Assembly (NCBI GenBank): GCA_022791975.1
Contig: JAAWAC010000012.1
Location: 122,518 to 186,517 of the forward strand
Source: Lachnospiraceae bacterium
GTDB taxonomy: Bacteria; Bacillota; Clostridia; Lachnospirales; Lachnospiraceae
Reading direction: 5' to 3'
DNA: 64,000 nt
Shown: positions 18,315 to 27,412 of the stretch, piece by piece
Numbering within the stretch: the stretch's first letter is position 1
Layout: every line of letters begins with the position of its first letter
Program-made: the position numbers and the translations under genes
The notes under the pieces: generated by a model
What the model saw: the letters and a program-made list of their open reading frames with translations, nothing else
The model's database searches: none
Told to the model about the DNA's origin: nothing

Positions 18315-18677
18315 TTATTCTTTTTCTCTGCATTGGGGGCAGAGATAGAATACCTTTAAATCATAAAATATAATTCCTTCCCCAAGCTGCCTTTCCAGAC
18401 TTCCCGTCAAATCCTCCAGGTTGATATCGGATAACATACCACATTTTTTGCATACCAGATGGTCGTGCTTCTGGATTTTATCATAGCGGTCCGGAGAACC
18501 CTCTATGGACATTCTCCGTATCATGCCCCTCTGACACAAAGTATTTACATTATTGTATACGGTTGCCTGAACCACCTTAGGCTGTGTTTTTTTTAGTTCT
18601 AAAAAAATCTGTTCCGCTGTCATATGCCCTTTGGAGTGATTTATTAATTCTAATATAAGCTTTGCATATTTGGTCAC
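18315..18677 (-). CDS. perR: PerR-type Fur family peroxide-responsive repressor
   Basis: 120 aa. The winged helix (VVQATVYNNVNTLCQRGMI) is followed by the Fur dimerisation domain with a structural zinc site formed by CKKCG and CPQC. Regulatory metal residues typical of PerR (HDHLVC region) are visible. Shorter than B. subtilis PerR (145 aa), mainly at the N-terminus. A perfect Per box overlaps its own promoter, and rubrerythrin follows it, so PerR rather than Fur or Zur is the best call. Confidence 0.88.
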   Translation of the reverse strand: MTKYAKLILELINHSKGHMTAEQIFLELKKTQPKVVQATVYNNVNTLCQRGMIRRMSIEGSPDRYDKIQKHDHLVCKKCGMLSDINLEDLTGSLERQLGEGIIFYDLKVFYLCPQCREKE

Positions 18678-18695
18678 TTCCTCACCGCCTCTATT

Positions 18696-18738
18696 TTAGA
18701 ATTATTCTAATTATAATATGTTGTTCCATATTTGTCCA
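18696..18738 (-). promoter_or_regulatory. perR promoter with perfect Per box
   Basis: Minus-strand promoter TGGACA (18738-18733), 17-bp spacer, TATAAT (18715-18710). Directly downstream, TTAGAATTATTCTAA (18696-18710) matches the Per box consensus TTANAATNATTNTAA at every defined position and covers the expected transcription start. Confidence 0.88.
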
Positions 18739-18756
18739 GGGTTTTCAAAAAAATTT

Positions 18757-18806
18757 AATACATCCCCTTTCCCAGAAAGTCTCGCCTCTCCGAAAGGGGA
18801 TGTATT
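18757..18806 (-). terminator. Terminator of the DJ-1-like gene
   Basis: Perfect 15-bp stem (18757-18771 with 18792-18806), 20-nt loop, followed on the minus strand by a run of T residues. It lies 37 bp past the DJ-1/PfpI stop and insulates the perR promoter. Confidence 0.8.
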
Positions 18807-18842
18807 GTAGTACACTATAGATCCAGTCTAAACAACCGGATT

Positions 18843-19442
18843 TTACATTTCAGGCATTGGGGCGGTGTAAAATCCCAGCTTGTGGAAGTTATACCAATCC
18901 CGGATTTTTTCTTCATCCGCAACATGCAGGGCCAGCAAAAGCTCTTTCGCAAACTCCATGGGGGCTGTACCGTTGGCTGTTATCACATTTCCGTCACGGA
19001 CTGCCTGTCTGGCAATAAATTTTGATTCTCCTGTATAATTACAGCCAGCCCATTGCTTTAAGTCATTCAAGTCATTGCCTGTATGAAACACCTGATTTAA
19101 GACTCCCACTGTTCCTAAAAAGCCTGCCGCGTCGCAGATTCCACCTATGATTCTTCCTTTTTTCTCACAGTCCTCCACAAGCGTCCGGACCTGCCTGGAA
19201 TGTTCCTCCCTCCAGGTCATCCCCCCAATCAGGACAAGAGCCTCATAATCCTCCGGGGCAGACTCGATATCATAGTCTGGCATTGTCCTGAATCCACCAA
19301 TGGATAAAACCCCATCCTGGCATATAGATACCGTTTTGATCTCATATTGCCCCTGCCCCAGCATATGGATAGCCGACGCGATATATGCCGCTTCCCAATC
19401 TGCATACTGTGGTAAAATCACAAATAAAATAGTCTTTTTCAT
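18843..19442 (-). CDS. DJ-1/PfpI family protein (type 1 glutamine amidotransferase-like)
   Basis: 199 aa. DJ-1/PfpI fold with nucleophile-elbow cysteine in IGGICDAAGFLG and the preceding GGMTWRE loop. Members act as deglycases, proteases or chaperones; this one resembles the short YdeA/YraA-like group and its substrate is unknown. It is monocistronic, with a terminator behind it. Cytoplasmic, no signal peptide. Confidence 0.85.
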   Translation of the reverse strand: MKKTILFVILPQYADWEAAYIASAIHMLGQGQYEIKTVSICQDGVLSIGGFRTMPDYDIESAPEDYEALVLIGGMTWREEHSRQVRTLVEDCEKKGRIIGGICDAAGFLGTVGVLNQVFHTGNDLNDLKQWAGCNYTGESKFIARQAVRDGNVITANGTAPMEFAKELLLALHVADEEKIRDWYNFHKLGFYTAPMPEM

Positions 19443-19572
19443 ATGGATCTGCTCCTCTCAATTTCTAGTACTCACATAATGCATCTTAAAGAATATTATA
19501 ATATATCATACAGGAAATGTATACTTACGTTTATGTCTCTTTTGGTGAAAACCAGCATTTGGGAAAAAGGTA

Positions 19573-19601
19573 TTGTCAAGGGAAATAGAGTGATGTATAA
19601 T
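19573..19601 (+). promoter_or_regulatory. Promoter of the TetR gene
   Basis: TTGTCA (19573-19578), 17-bp spacer, perfect TATAAT (19596-19601), about 50 bp before the TetR start. Confidence 0.7.
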
Positions 19602-19653
19602 TTAAAATTGATATGCAAATAAAGACATCTATTTCTTGAAGGAAGGGCTGCCG

Positions 19654-20268
19654 TTGGATAATACCAAGACCCGAATTATTTTTGCAACCATGAAGGCCGT
19701 GCGTCAGTATGGTCTGGAAGGAATGCGTATCCAAAATGTCAGTGACCTGGCAGGCATTTCCCCTGGAGCGCTGTACCGCTACTTTGAAAGTAAAGATCAG
19801 TTAATCATAGAATGCTTTACCTATGTGGACAAACAAGCTGCGGCAATCTTCGAACATTTAAAGTTTAATCCACTGACCATGCTTACCGATCCCATGGGAA
19901 CCGTTAAAAGCTTGTGGCTGCCTTATTTCCGTTTTTGGGTAGCTCATCCAGATGAAACTGTTTTCTATCATCGGTTTCGGGACAGTACATTTTTTCCAAA
20001 ATATGATAAGGACCGAGATTTCACCTATTTTAATACATTTATTGGTATGGTTCAACTTTTCAAAAAGGTCTTTCCAGCACTGAACCAAATCAACCAGGAT
20101 TTATTGTGGCTTCACGTTCTCACATCCACGGTGATGTATGCCAAATATGTGGTGGAGGGGACACTCCCCAATAATCAGGAAACCGAAGAAACCATATTTC
20201 AGTTGCTGACCACTGGCTTAAGCGGTTATCTAAAGCCAGCGAACAAAAAAAGAAAAAAACAGAAATAA
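19654..20268 (+). CDS. TetR/AcrR family transcriptional regulator
   Basis: 204 aa from a TTG start (LDNTKTRIIF) 8 nt after GAAGGAAGGG; an earlier TTG at 19636 overlaps that ribosome site. N-terminal HTH: IQNVSDLAGISPGALYRYFESKDQLI. The C-terminal ligand domain is not assignable. The tail is very basic (KKRKKQK). No neighbouring transporter is cotranscribed, so the target is unknown; it may repress itself. Confidence 0.88.
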   Translation: MDNTKTRIIFATMKAVRQYGLEGMRIQNVSDLAGISPGALYRYFESKDQLIIECFTYVDKQAAAIFEHLKFNPLTMLTDPMGTVKSLWLPYFRFWVAHPDETVFYHRFRDSTFFPKYDKDRDFTYFNTFIGMVQLFKKVFPALNQINQDLLWLHVLTSTVMYAKYVVEGTLPNNQETEETIFQLLTTGLSGYLKPANKKRKKQK

Positions 20269-20425
20269 ATCCTCTACTGCTGACAAGGTGATCTGTTTTT
20301 GACAAGAAAATAAATATTTACTTACACATTTGGGAACACCAACTATTTTTTCTTATTTATATATCAATACTTTGACGATTTAATACCAGAAATATCTAAA
20401 GAAATCCCATGAGGAGTGTGCAAAT

Positions 20426-21364
20426 ATGGAAAAAATACTGATTGTTGACGACAGCGCCGTGCAGGCTGCCCAATTAAAAGCCATTTTAGCTGAAGAATAT
20501 GATATTACCATTGCACAAACGGCTGAGGACGGGCTTCGCCGAGCAAGCAGGGAAAATTATTCTCTGATTCTGCTGGACGTAGTGATGCCTGGCATGGATG
20601 GTTTTACACTGCTGAAAAAATTGCAGGAGGAAATCATTACCCAGAGCATCCCGGTTATTTTGATCACCAGCCTTTCCGATGTGCAAAGTGAGCAGCGCGG
20701 ACTTGTATTAGGAGCTGTTGACTATATTACAAAGCCCTTTCATTCTCCCATTGTAAAGGCTCGGGTTGACACACATATCAAGCTGTATAATTACCGGAGA
20801 CAAGTTGAGGAGCAATCCATGACAGATCAGTTGACTGGAATTGCCAACAGGCGCAGGTATGAGCGTTACAGCATTACCAAATGGCATGAAGCTGCCCGGC
20901 TGCAAATCCCGTTTTCTATCTGTATGTTTGATATTGACCACTTTAAAATATTTAACGATACCTTTGGACATCCTGCCGGAGATAAAGTCATCACCGCCGT
21001 CGCCAAAACAATATCCTCTCATCTGCATCGCAGCACAGATTTTTTTGCTCGTTACGGAGGGGAAGAATTTGTAGCGCTTTTTTGGGGAGATCCCTCGGAT
21101 AAGGTGTTTGCGTATCTGAAAAAAATCCGCCAAGCGGTGGAGGATCTTCACATTCCCCACGCTCCATCTGTGTCTAAATGGGTCACGGTCAGTGTGGGAG
21201 GAGTCACCGCCATTCCCCACGCGGAAAGTTCCTATTCCTTTTACTTAAAAATCGCTGACACCATGCTGTATGACGCAAAAAGGAATGGACGTAACATGGT
21301 GGTATGGGCTGATGAGCACATGCTTCAGTTGTGGGAAAAAGACATACAGAGTGACTTGAAATAA
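20426..21364 (+). CDS. Response regulator with GGDEF domain (diguanylate cyclase, PleD/WspR type)
   Basis: 312 aa. Receiver domain 1-120 has phospho-acceptor aspartate in LLDVVMPGMDG and the KPF lysine. GGDEF domain ~130-300 has the intact active site RYGGEEF and an intact inhibitory I-site RSTD five residues upstream. It should make c-di-GMP from two GTP when phosphorylated and be feedback inhibited. No kinase is adjacent; the kinase operon ~5 kb upstream on the same strand is a possible partner. Confidence 0.93.
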   Translation: MEKILIVDDSAVQAAQLKAILAEEYDITIAQTAEDGLRRASRENYSLILLDVVMPGMDGFTLLKKLQEEIITQSIPVILITSLSDVQSEQRGLVLGAVDYITKPFHSPIVKARVDTHIKLYNYRRQVEEQSMTDQLTGIANRRRYERYSITKWHEAARLQIPFSICMFDIDHFKIFNDTFGHPAGDKVITAVAKTISSHLHRSTDFFARYGGEEFVALFWGDPSDKVFAYLKKIRQAVEDLHIPHAPSVSKWVTVSVGGVTAIPHAESSYSFYLKIADTMLYDAKRNGRNMVVWADEHMLQLWEKDIQSDLK

Positions 21365-21398
21365 CGACATGAAATACTTTGTAAATATAACGATTTTG

Positions 21399-21659
21399 TC
21401 AAATAAACCAATCACCAGACAGGCAGGAAAACAAAAAAGTGGAACCCTCGCCGGTTTCCGAAGTTCCTCTCATATATCCTCCCTGTCTGGTGATGATCTC
21501 CCAGGCCAGATAGAGACTCCTACCTACTCCTGGCTTGTCATATACCTTCCCCTCCCGGTAAAACCGTCTAAAGATGGCTGCCTGACGGCTCTTCGGAATG
21601 CCTCTGCCTGTCTCACTTACATCCACCTCTACATACCTATCCCACGGTTCCACTGACAA
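21399..21659 (-). pseudogene. Histidine kinase C-terminal remnant
   Basis: 86-codon open frame containing only the end of a HATPase domain (VDVSETGRGIPKSRQAAIFRRFYRE, then a degenerate G2 box GVGRSLYLAWEIITRQGG). Homology begins about at 21674, right after the cwlD stop codon, and there is no H box, so it cannot be a working kinase. It closely parallels the end of the intact kinase at 31729-32760 inside the nearby element. It is probably a relic of an earlier copy of that ABC/two-component cassette. Confidence 0.8.
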
Positions 21660-21676
21660 GGAGAGCTGTACTCATA

Positions 21677-21790
21677 CTACTGATTTAAATACTTCAAAAT
21701 CCCCAGATGAATGGCCCAGGCCAGCTTCTCCTGGTAGTCCTCATCCTGGAGCAAGCGGCTTTCTTCCCAGTTACTTAGGAACCCGCACTC
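21677..21790 (-). pseudogene. cwlD: cwlD-like amidase, 3' fragment (separated by the integrative element)
   Basis: Minus strand encodes ECGFLSNWEESRLLQ... through AWAIHLGILKYLNQ and a stop: the conserved last 37 residues of CwlD-type N-acetylmuramoyl-L-alanine amidases. It has no start of its own. The matching N-terminal 207 codons are at 39233-39852. Joined at the shared CACTC core (21786-21790 = 39233-39237) they give one in-frame 242-aa protein, the usual CwlD size (~237 aa). Confidence 0.9.
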
Positions 21791-21814
21791 TGATTATGTT
21801 CCAGACGGAGCAAA
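21786..21814. other. Attachment site junction (att, cwlD 3' side)
   Basis: Core CACTC at 21786-21790, 7-nt spacer, then recombinase-arm repeat GTTCCAGACGGAGCAAA (21798-21814). The host side (left) is the cwlD coding sequence for CGFLSN. Confidence 0.85.
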
Positions 21815-21997
21815 TTTCCATGACAATCGGAACTGGCCTGAAAAGCTTGAGGGCGTGATGGGGATATTATAGATAATCTGTCTCCATAGGGGGCCATGAT
21901 TGTCCGTGGGATGATTCATGAAATCCGTAACATTAGATAGGGAATTGCTTTTGTTCCGATAATGGAATATAATGTGGAGTGCCAGGAGGTTTTGGAT

Positions 21998-22114
21998 ATG
22001 GAATACTTAACAACAGTAGAAATGTCTAAGCAGTGGAATATTAAAAGCCTAGAGATGAGCGATGCAAAAAAGTACAATCTCAAAGCAACTATCATGGGTA
22101 GGATTGAAAATTAG
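21998..22114 (+). pseudogene. Truncated small HTH (excisionase-like) gene
   Basis: 38-codon open frame with AGGAGG upstream, starting MEYLTTVEMSKQWNIKS. This resembles the beginning of small clostridial HTH proteins (MEYxTVxExSExWxIS...) that continue for a further ~40 residues; here the recognition helix is missing and the frame soon stops. It is just inside the element end, where an excisionase-like or directionality factor would be expected. Probably an inactive relic. Confidence 0.5.
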
Positions 22115-22179
22115 AAGAATATCCACTATAGCATGAGCGTAATAAACTGTGAAAAATTGTGATGTGGAAGGGAAATATC

Positions 22180-25050
22180 ATGTTCTACAAAATGATTGAA
22201 AATGCCCGGGACAGATGGTATGCGTCTGCTGAATGTACCATAACATCCATGCTTGCTTACATAGAAGCAAAAGGTATGCTGCGTGATGCGCAAATTAGCG
22301 CGATTAAAACATATCTTTTTTTGAAGATTTATTGTGAAAGCAGACCGCTTGCAGATTTATTCAGCGAGGGTAAATTTAATACACTTGATTTAGATAGCGC
22401 GGAGATATCGAAAACCGTCCGCAGATATTTGGAGCAAAATACAGCCGCTGCGGCGCTGTTCGAATGTTCCTGTCTAAAAAGCGATAAGGGGGAACAGGTT
22501 TCAAAAAAATTAGAGGAGTTTATAAAAAAGACACCGGAAGATGCTGATTACAGGAAATTTTTCAGGGATGCATTTTATGGTGTTTCTTATACGGATTACC
22601 TTTTTAGTCTGCCCATGGGAGCAGGGAAGACCTATTTAATGGCGGCATTCATTTATTTGGATTTGTATTTTGCGAGGAACGAACCTCTGAATCCGGCATT
22701 TGCCCATAATTTCATTATATTTGCACCATCAGGATTAAAATCTTCTGTGGTTCCAAGTTTAAGGACAATACAAAAGTTCGATCCATCATGGGTGCTTCCG
22801 GAACCAGCAGCATCAGAGATCAAAAGAATGGTGTCATTTGAGGTGCTTGACCAGAGTAAAACGTCTAAAAAATCAAATAAGACGAAAAATCCTAATGTAC
22901 AGAAAATTGCAAACCATCAGCCCTTGTCAGAATTATTTGGCTTTGTAGCTGTTACAAATGCAGAAAAGGTGATTCTTGACCGTATTCAGGAAAAGGATGG
23001 ACAGATTACACTGTTTGATGAGAGTGATGATGACAAGGATAGACAGGCAAACGAACTCAGGAACCTGATTGGAAAGCTCCCTTCTCTGTCAATTTACATT
23101 GATGAGGTTCATCACGCTGTGAAAGATGAAATCAAGCTTAGGGCTGTGGTTAATAAGTGGGCAGAAAATAATACCATAAATTCCGTGATCGGTTTTTCCG
23201 GTACGCCTTATCTGGAGAAAGCGGAAAAGATATGGGTTTCAGAAAAGCTGTCTGTCGCTACTGCTGAAATTGCAAATATTGTGTTTTATTATCCCTTAGT
23301 GAAAGGTATCGGGAATTTTTTGAAATCTCCCATTGTAAAAATTTCACAAATTGCTGACAGTGTCAGGATTATTGAAAAAGGTACACGGGAATTCCTGGAT
23401 GATTATAAGGATACCATGTATGATGGCGGTCTTACAGCAAAACTTGGCATTTATTGTGGAAGCATTGAAAAACTGGAAGAGACCGTATATCCTCTTGTAT
23501 CCCGCATTGCGACGGAATATGGAATACAGAGTGATGCAATCTTAAAATTTCATAAAGGAAATAAACAATATCCGCAACCCGCGGATAGTCAAATGCAGTT
23601 TGATACGCTTGACACCCCTTTGTCAAAAATACGGATTATTCTTTTGGTCCAGATTGGAAAAGAGGGGTGGGACTGCCGGAGTTTGACAGGTATCGTTCTC
23701 TCTCAGGAGGGCGACTGCCCGAAGAATATGGTTTTACAGACATCCTGCAGGTGTCTGCGTCAGGTGGTAAAAAACAATGCGGAAACGGCGATTATCTATG
23801 TAAATCCGGATAATGCAAAAAAGCTAGAATCCCAATTACAGCAACAGCATCATATTTCTCTGCAGGAATTTATCAAAGGGAATGACAATGGTATTACATT
23901 GCAAAGATATGACCGCACAAACTATTTGAAACTTCCAAAGATTGATTTTTATCAGCTCTGCGTAGAGTATGATACGATTGTTGCTTGTGAAGCAATGCCT
24001 GAAACGCAAATACCGTTATCTGCGGAATCTGCGAAAAAAGATTTGGATATAACAAAAGTTACGGATTTTTCTATGAAGATATCGGGCAGAGAATTTGACG
24101 ATACGGAACGGGGTAACAAACAGGCAACGTTTATCTCATGGCTCTATGAGATAGCGAAGGAAAGTTTTGGCACATTGCGAATAGAAGAACTGCTACAATA
24201 TAAAGCGCTATTGCAGGAAATTTATCTGAAGATAACATATCAGGAAGGTGTTCGGTATTATAGTTCTAAGTATGACATTTCGGCTGTAAATGCTAATATT
24301 CGTAAAGCTTTTACTGGGAAACGTGATTTTACTTCTTATGAAGAAGTGATACCACAGCAATCGGGATTATTGAACATTAAGAACTTTACAAAGGAAATAC
24401 ATACAGAGCATGTAAAAAATTATTATCCGGAGCAGGAAGTGGTCGAAAACATTATTTTGGATGATAAGGGAAAGCGAAAGATGGATCCAAAAATTGTTGA
24501 TGCCATAGAAGCGTTGGAGAGTACGGGAAATGCGGCAAATATAATGGCTGCTGCTTTATTGCGTAAGCAGATAAGTTCCCATCCGCAAAGGGATCGATCT
24601 TTTCATTATCTGCCTTATCATATGGACAGTGGATTCGAACTGACATTCTTAACGGAAGTGCTGACATTACCGGAAATAGAGCGTTATAATCTTGAGGTTT
24701 ATTATAACGGGGATCACGCTATGACAGAGTTCAAGATTAAATGCTACAAGAAATTAAATAGAAAATGGGTGTATGTAGGGATTTATACCCCTGATTTTCT
24801 CATCTTACAGCGTCAGAACGGACAGATTCATAAGGCTATTATAGCTGAAACAAAAGGTGATATTTATAAGAATGATCCAAAATTTCAGGATAAGCGTATC
24901 TTTATGGAAACAGAGTTTGCAAAACAGAATAATAAGGCATTTGGTTACAAGCGGTTTGACTATTTGTATCTGGAAGATGTGCTACCAGAAAATGAGCGAC
25001 TATCCATTACACACACAAAAATAATGGATTTTTTTGCAAAGGAGGAATAA
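22180..25050 (+). CDS. Type III restriction enzyme, Res subunit
   Basis: 956 aa from the ATG after GGAAGGGA (upstream GTG/ATG at 22159-22162 are alternatives). SF2 helicase motifs: Walker A MGAGKT (~146-151), DEVHH (~308), GFSGTP, and QTSCRCLRQ (motif VI). The C-terminal nuclease signature is PD at 871-872 with E890-x-K892 (TPDFLIL; AETKG). It translocates on DNA with ATP and cuts near sites found by the Mod partner 3 bp downstream. AT-richer than flanking chromosomal genes, fitting its place in a mobile element. Confidence 0.9.
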   Translation: MFYKMIENARDRWYASAECTITSMLAYIEAKGMLRDAQISAIKTYLFLKIYCESRPLADLFSEGKFNTLDLDSAEISKTVRRYLEQNTAAAALFECSCLKSDKGEQVSKKLEEFIKKTPEDADYRKFFRDAFYGVSYTDYLFSLPMGAGKTYLMAAFIYLDLYFARNEPLNPAFAHNFIIFAPSGLKSSVVPSLRTIQKFDPSWVLPEPAASEIKRMVSFEVLDQSKTSKKSNKTKNPNVQKIANHQPLSELFGFVAVTNAEKVILDRIQEKDGQITLFDESDDDKDRQANELRNLIGKLPSLSIYIDEVHHAVKDEIKLRAVVNKWAENNTINSVIGFSGTPYLEKAEKIWVSEKLSVATAEIANIVFYYPLVKGIGNFLKSPIVKISQIADSVRIIEKGTREFLDDYKDTMYDGGLTAKLGIYCGSIEKLEETVYPLVSRIATEYGIQSDAILKFHKGNKQYPQPADSQMQFDTLDTPLSKIRIILLVQIGKEGWDCRSLTGIVLSQEGDCPKNMVLQTSCRCLRQVVKNNAETAIIYVNPDNAKKLESQLQQQHHISLQEFIKGNDNGITLQRYDRTNYLKLPKIDFYQLCVEYDTIVACEAMPETQIPLSAESAKKDLDITKVTDFSMKISGREFDDTERGNKQATFISWLYEIAKESFGTLRIEELLQYKALLQEIYLKITYQEGVRYYSSKYDISAVNANIRKAFTGKRDFTSYEEVIPQQSGLLNIKNFTKEIHTEHVKNYYPEQEVVENIILDDKGKRKMDPKIVDAIEALESTGNAANIMAAALLRKQISSHPQRDRSFHYLPYHMDSGFELTFLTEVLTLPEIERYNLEVYYNGDHAMTEFKIKCYKKLNRKWVYVGIYTPDFLILQRQNGQIHKAIIAETKGDIYKNDPKFQDKRIFMETEFAKQNNKAFGYKRFDYLYLEDVLPENERLSITHTKIMDFFAKEE

Positions 25051-25053
25051 AAA

Positions 25054-26919
25054 ATGCCGATGAAGTATGTTCCTTTTGTACCGGAGCCAGTTGAGGGACA
25101 GGCAGTTCTTGGTAATTTTAACAGAATACTGAAATACCGCGGCGCAGATGATGTGTCGATGGTTTTGCAGCGGGGAATGCCACTTTATGAGATGGAGAAG
25201 AAGGAAAGGGTTGGCAAAAGCGATAGTGGCAATATGGTCATTCGGGGGGAATGTGTATCGGCATGTGCTTATCTAAAGGAGCATGGAATACGGGTTGACC
25301 TTGTATACATAGATCCTCCCTTTGCCAGCGGGGCTGATTATGGGAAAAAAGTCTATGTCCGCTGTAATCCCAAGCTTGCGGAAGCCATGCGGCAGGCAGA
25401 GGAAGAACTTGATTTGGATGAGTTGAAAGCATTTGAAGAAAAGATGTACGGAGATATTTGGGATAAGGAAAAATATCTTAATTGGATGTATGAAAATCTT
25501 ATGGCAATTAAGAGCGTTATGAGCGAGACGGCATCTATTTATGTGCATTTGGATTATCATATAGGGCATTATGTGAAGATTCTGCTGGATGAGATTTTTG
25601 GGGAGGATAATTTTATCAATGAAATTGTTTGGTGCTATAATGGTCCCGGTTCTCCCGGAATGAGGCAGTTTAACAGAAAACATGATACCATTTTTTGGTA
25701 TGCGAAGTCTTCAGACTATTGTTTCTTTGATCAGCACATTCGAGTAAAACATAATGAAAAGACACTTGAAAATTTTAAAAAAGGGTTGGAAGGTTCGGGG
25801 TTTATCAGTAACAATTATGATTTAGATGCAAAGGGAAAAATACCAGAGGATTGGTGGCAATTTGCGATAGCCGGTCGTTTTCCGATTGACGGTATAAAAC
25901 GGGTAAATTATGCAACCGAAAAACCGTTTGCATTGGTGGAGAGAATTATACAGGCTTCTTCCATGGAAGGTATGTTAATAGCGGATTTTTTTGGTGGCAG
26001 CGGCGTTACTTCGGCAGTTGCACATAAACTTGGCAGAAAGTTTATCCATTGTGATATAGGAATTAATTCTATTCAAACAACTCGTGACCGTCTTTTCACA
26101 GATGGAGCGCAATTTGATGTATTTGAGATTCAGGATGGAGTACAGCTTTACCGGAATCCTGTACAAACAATGGATAAAATAAAATCTCTGGTTCAGGGGC
26201 TAAAGCAGGATGATACATTAAGTTCCTTTTGGGCAGGATCAATCTCTGACAGCAAGATTGGAACAATTCCTGTGTATATTCCAAATTTGGAGGACAGCAC
26301 TTCAAAGCTTTTGGATACCGTTCAGATGAACCGTATTATCCATCAGGCAATACCAGAGCTAGAAAGTACTGTAAACAAGGTAATTGTATATTATATTGAC
26401 CTTGCAGATCGAAAAGAAATGGAAGAATTTATCAAGAATGATGATAGTACAACGGTGGAGATAGAATTGCGTGATTTGAAAAATATTCTGGATGATGTCG
26501 TGATTGGGGATTATGCAGAGTTTCATTGTGAGCCGATACAAGAGGATTTATTTCGCGGATATGCCGTTACAATAGACAGATTTGTTAGTGACCGCGTGAT
26601 TCAGAAAATCAGGGAATTTAATCAAAAGGCATGTCTTAATTCTTCCAGCAAAAAGCCGTATAAACCCATTGAAATCAGTGAGGAAGGGTTGGAACTTCTT
26701 GAATTTTTGAGCCTTGATTGTACTGCATCTGAAGGTGAATGGCATTCCGACAGTGAAATTAAGATTGACAAGAATGGATATGTTATACAAAATGGCACCA
26801 AAACAAAGGACTTTTGGGACGCAAGAATATGTAGCAGGGAAAAACCCTTGAGAATAAAAATTCGTAATATTTGTGGGGATGAAACGGAATGGTTAATTGA
26901 CGGGATTTTGGAGGGATAG
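25054..26919 (+). CDS. Type III DNA methyltransferase, Mod subunit
   Basis: 621 aa. Beta-class amino-methyltransferase order: motif IV DPPF at residue 87 (VDLVYIDPPFASG) precedes the SAM-binding FxGxG motif near 312 (ADFFGGSGVTSAVAHKLGRKFIHCD). The long middle and C-terminal regions would hold the target recognition domain, so the recognition site is unpredictable. It starts 3 bp after res. Mod forms the sequence-specific modification unit and also guides Res. The order res then mod is reversed compared with many type III operons. Confidence 0.9.
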   Translation: MPMKYVPFVPEPVEGQAVLGNFNRILKYRGADDVSMVLQRGMPLYEMEKKERVGKSDSGNMVIRGECVSACAYLKEHGIRVDLVYIDPPFASGADYGKKVYVRCNPKLAEAMRQAEEELDLDELKAFEEKMYGDIWDKEKYLNWMYENLMAIKSVMSETASIYVHLDYHIGHYVKILLDEIFGEDNFINEIVWCYNGPGSPGMRQFNRKHDTIFWYAKSSDYCFFDQHIRVKHNEKTLENFKKGLEGSGFISNNYDLDAKGKIPEDWWQFAIAGRFPIDGIKRVNYATEKPFALVERIIQASSMEGMLIADFFGGSGVTSAVAHKLGRKFIHCDIGINSIQTTRDRLFTDGAQFDVFEIQDGVQLYRNPVQTMDKIKSLVQGLKQDDTLSSFWAGSISDSKIGTIPVYIPNLEDSTSKLLDTVQMNRIIHQAIPELESTVNKVIVYYIDLADRKEMEEFIKNDDSTTVEIELRDLKNILDDVVIGDYAEFHCEPIQEDLFRGYAVTIDRFVSDRVIQKIREFNQKACLNSSSKKPYKPIEISEEGLELLEFLSLDCTASEGEWHSDSEIKIDKNGYVIQNGTKTKDFWDARICSREKPLRIKIRNICGDETEWLIDGILEG

Positions 26920-27024
26920 ATACCTTTTAGCGTATATCCATTTTCTACCGCTTTAGAGTTGAATTCCTATTGGAGACAGCTTATAATTATACGTATTATT
27001 CAGGAATTTAGGAGGTACCTAGCT

Positions 27025-27357
27025 TTGAAAGATATGATTGCATATTGTGGACTGGATTGTGAAAAGTGTGACGCATATCTTGCAACAATCAATGATGACC
27101 AGGCGTTGCGGGAGAAAACTGCAAAACTTTGGGCAGAATTAAATAATGCTCCCATTTTGCCTGAACATATCAACTGCCAAGGCTGTCGTGTTGAGGGAAT
27201 TAAAACTGTATTTTGCCATAGTCTTTGTGATATTCGTCAGTGTGCACTAAAAAAGGGCGTGGCCACATGTGGTGACTGTCCAGACCTGGAAAAATGTCAG
27301 ATTGTTGAAATGGTCATTTCAAATAATCCTGAAGCTCTCAATAATTTAAAAGGATAA
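27025..27357 (+). CDS. DUF3795 cysteine-rich protein
   Basis: 110 aa from a TTG 9 nt after GGAGG (the frame is open from 26959). Eleven-plus cysteines in pairs (CGLDCEKCDA; CQGCRVEG; CHSLCDIRQCALKKG; CGDCPDLEKCQ) match DUF3795, thought to bind metal or Fe-S. No function is established. It follows mod by 105 bp on the same strand; whether it contributes to defence or is independent cargo is unknown. Confidence 0.8.
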   Translation: MKDMIAYCGLDCEKCDAYLATINDDQALREKTAKLWAELNNAPILPEHINCQGCRVEGIKTVFCHSLCDIRQCALKKGVATCGDCPDLEKCQIVEMVISNNPEALNNLKG

Positions 27358-27391
27358 ACTACATAATTCGACAATTTCTGGTTTGTTCTAA

Positions 27392-27412
27392 GAGCCGGAC
27401 TTTCTCCGGCTC
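27392..27412. terminator. Short hairpin after the DUF3795 gene
   Basis: 8-bp perfect stem GAGCCGGA/TCCGGCTC with 5-nt loop, 34 bp past the stop codon. There is no T run, so it is a weak terminator candidate. The rest of 27413-27626 holds only a degraded minus-strand hydrophobic reading frame (about 27475-27570) that I do not call as a gene. Confidence 0.4.

Noticed and set aside
22180..26919. Considered as part of BREX or DISARM defence
   Set aside because: No PglZ, BrxC, DrmA or other core genes; the Res/Mod pair alone fits type III R-M.
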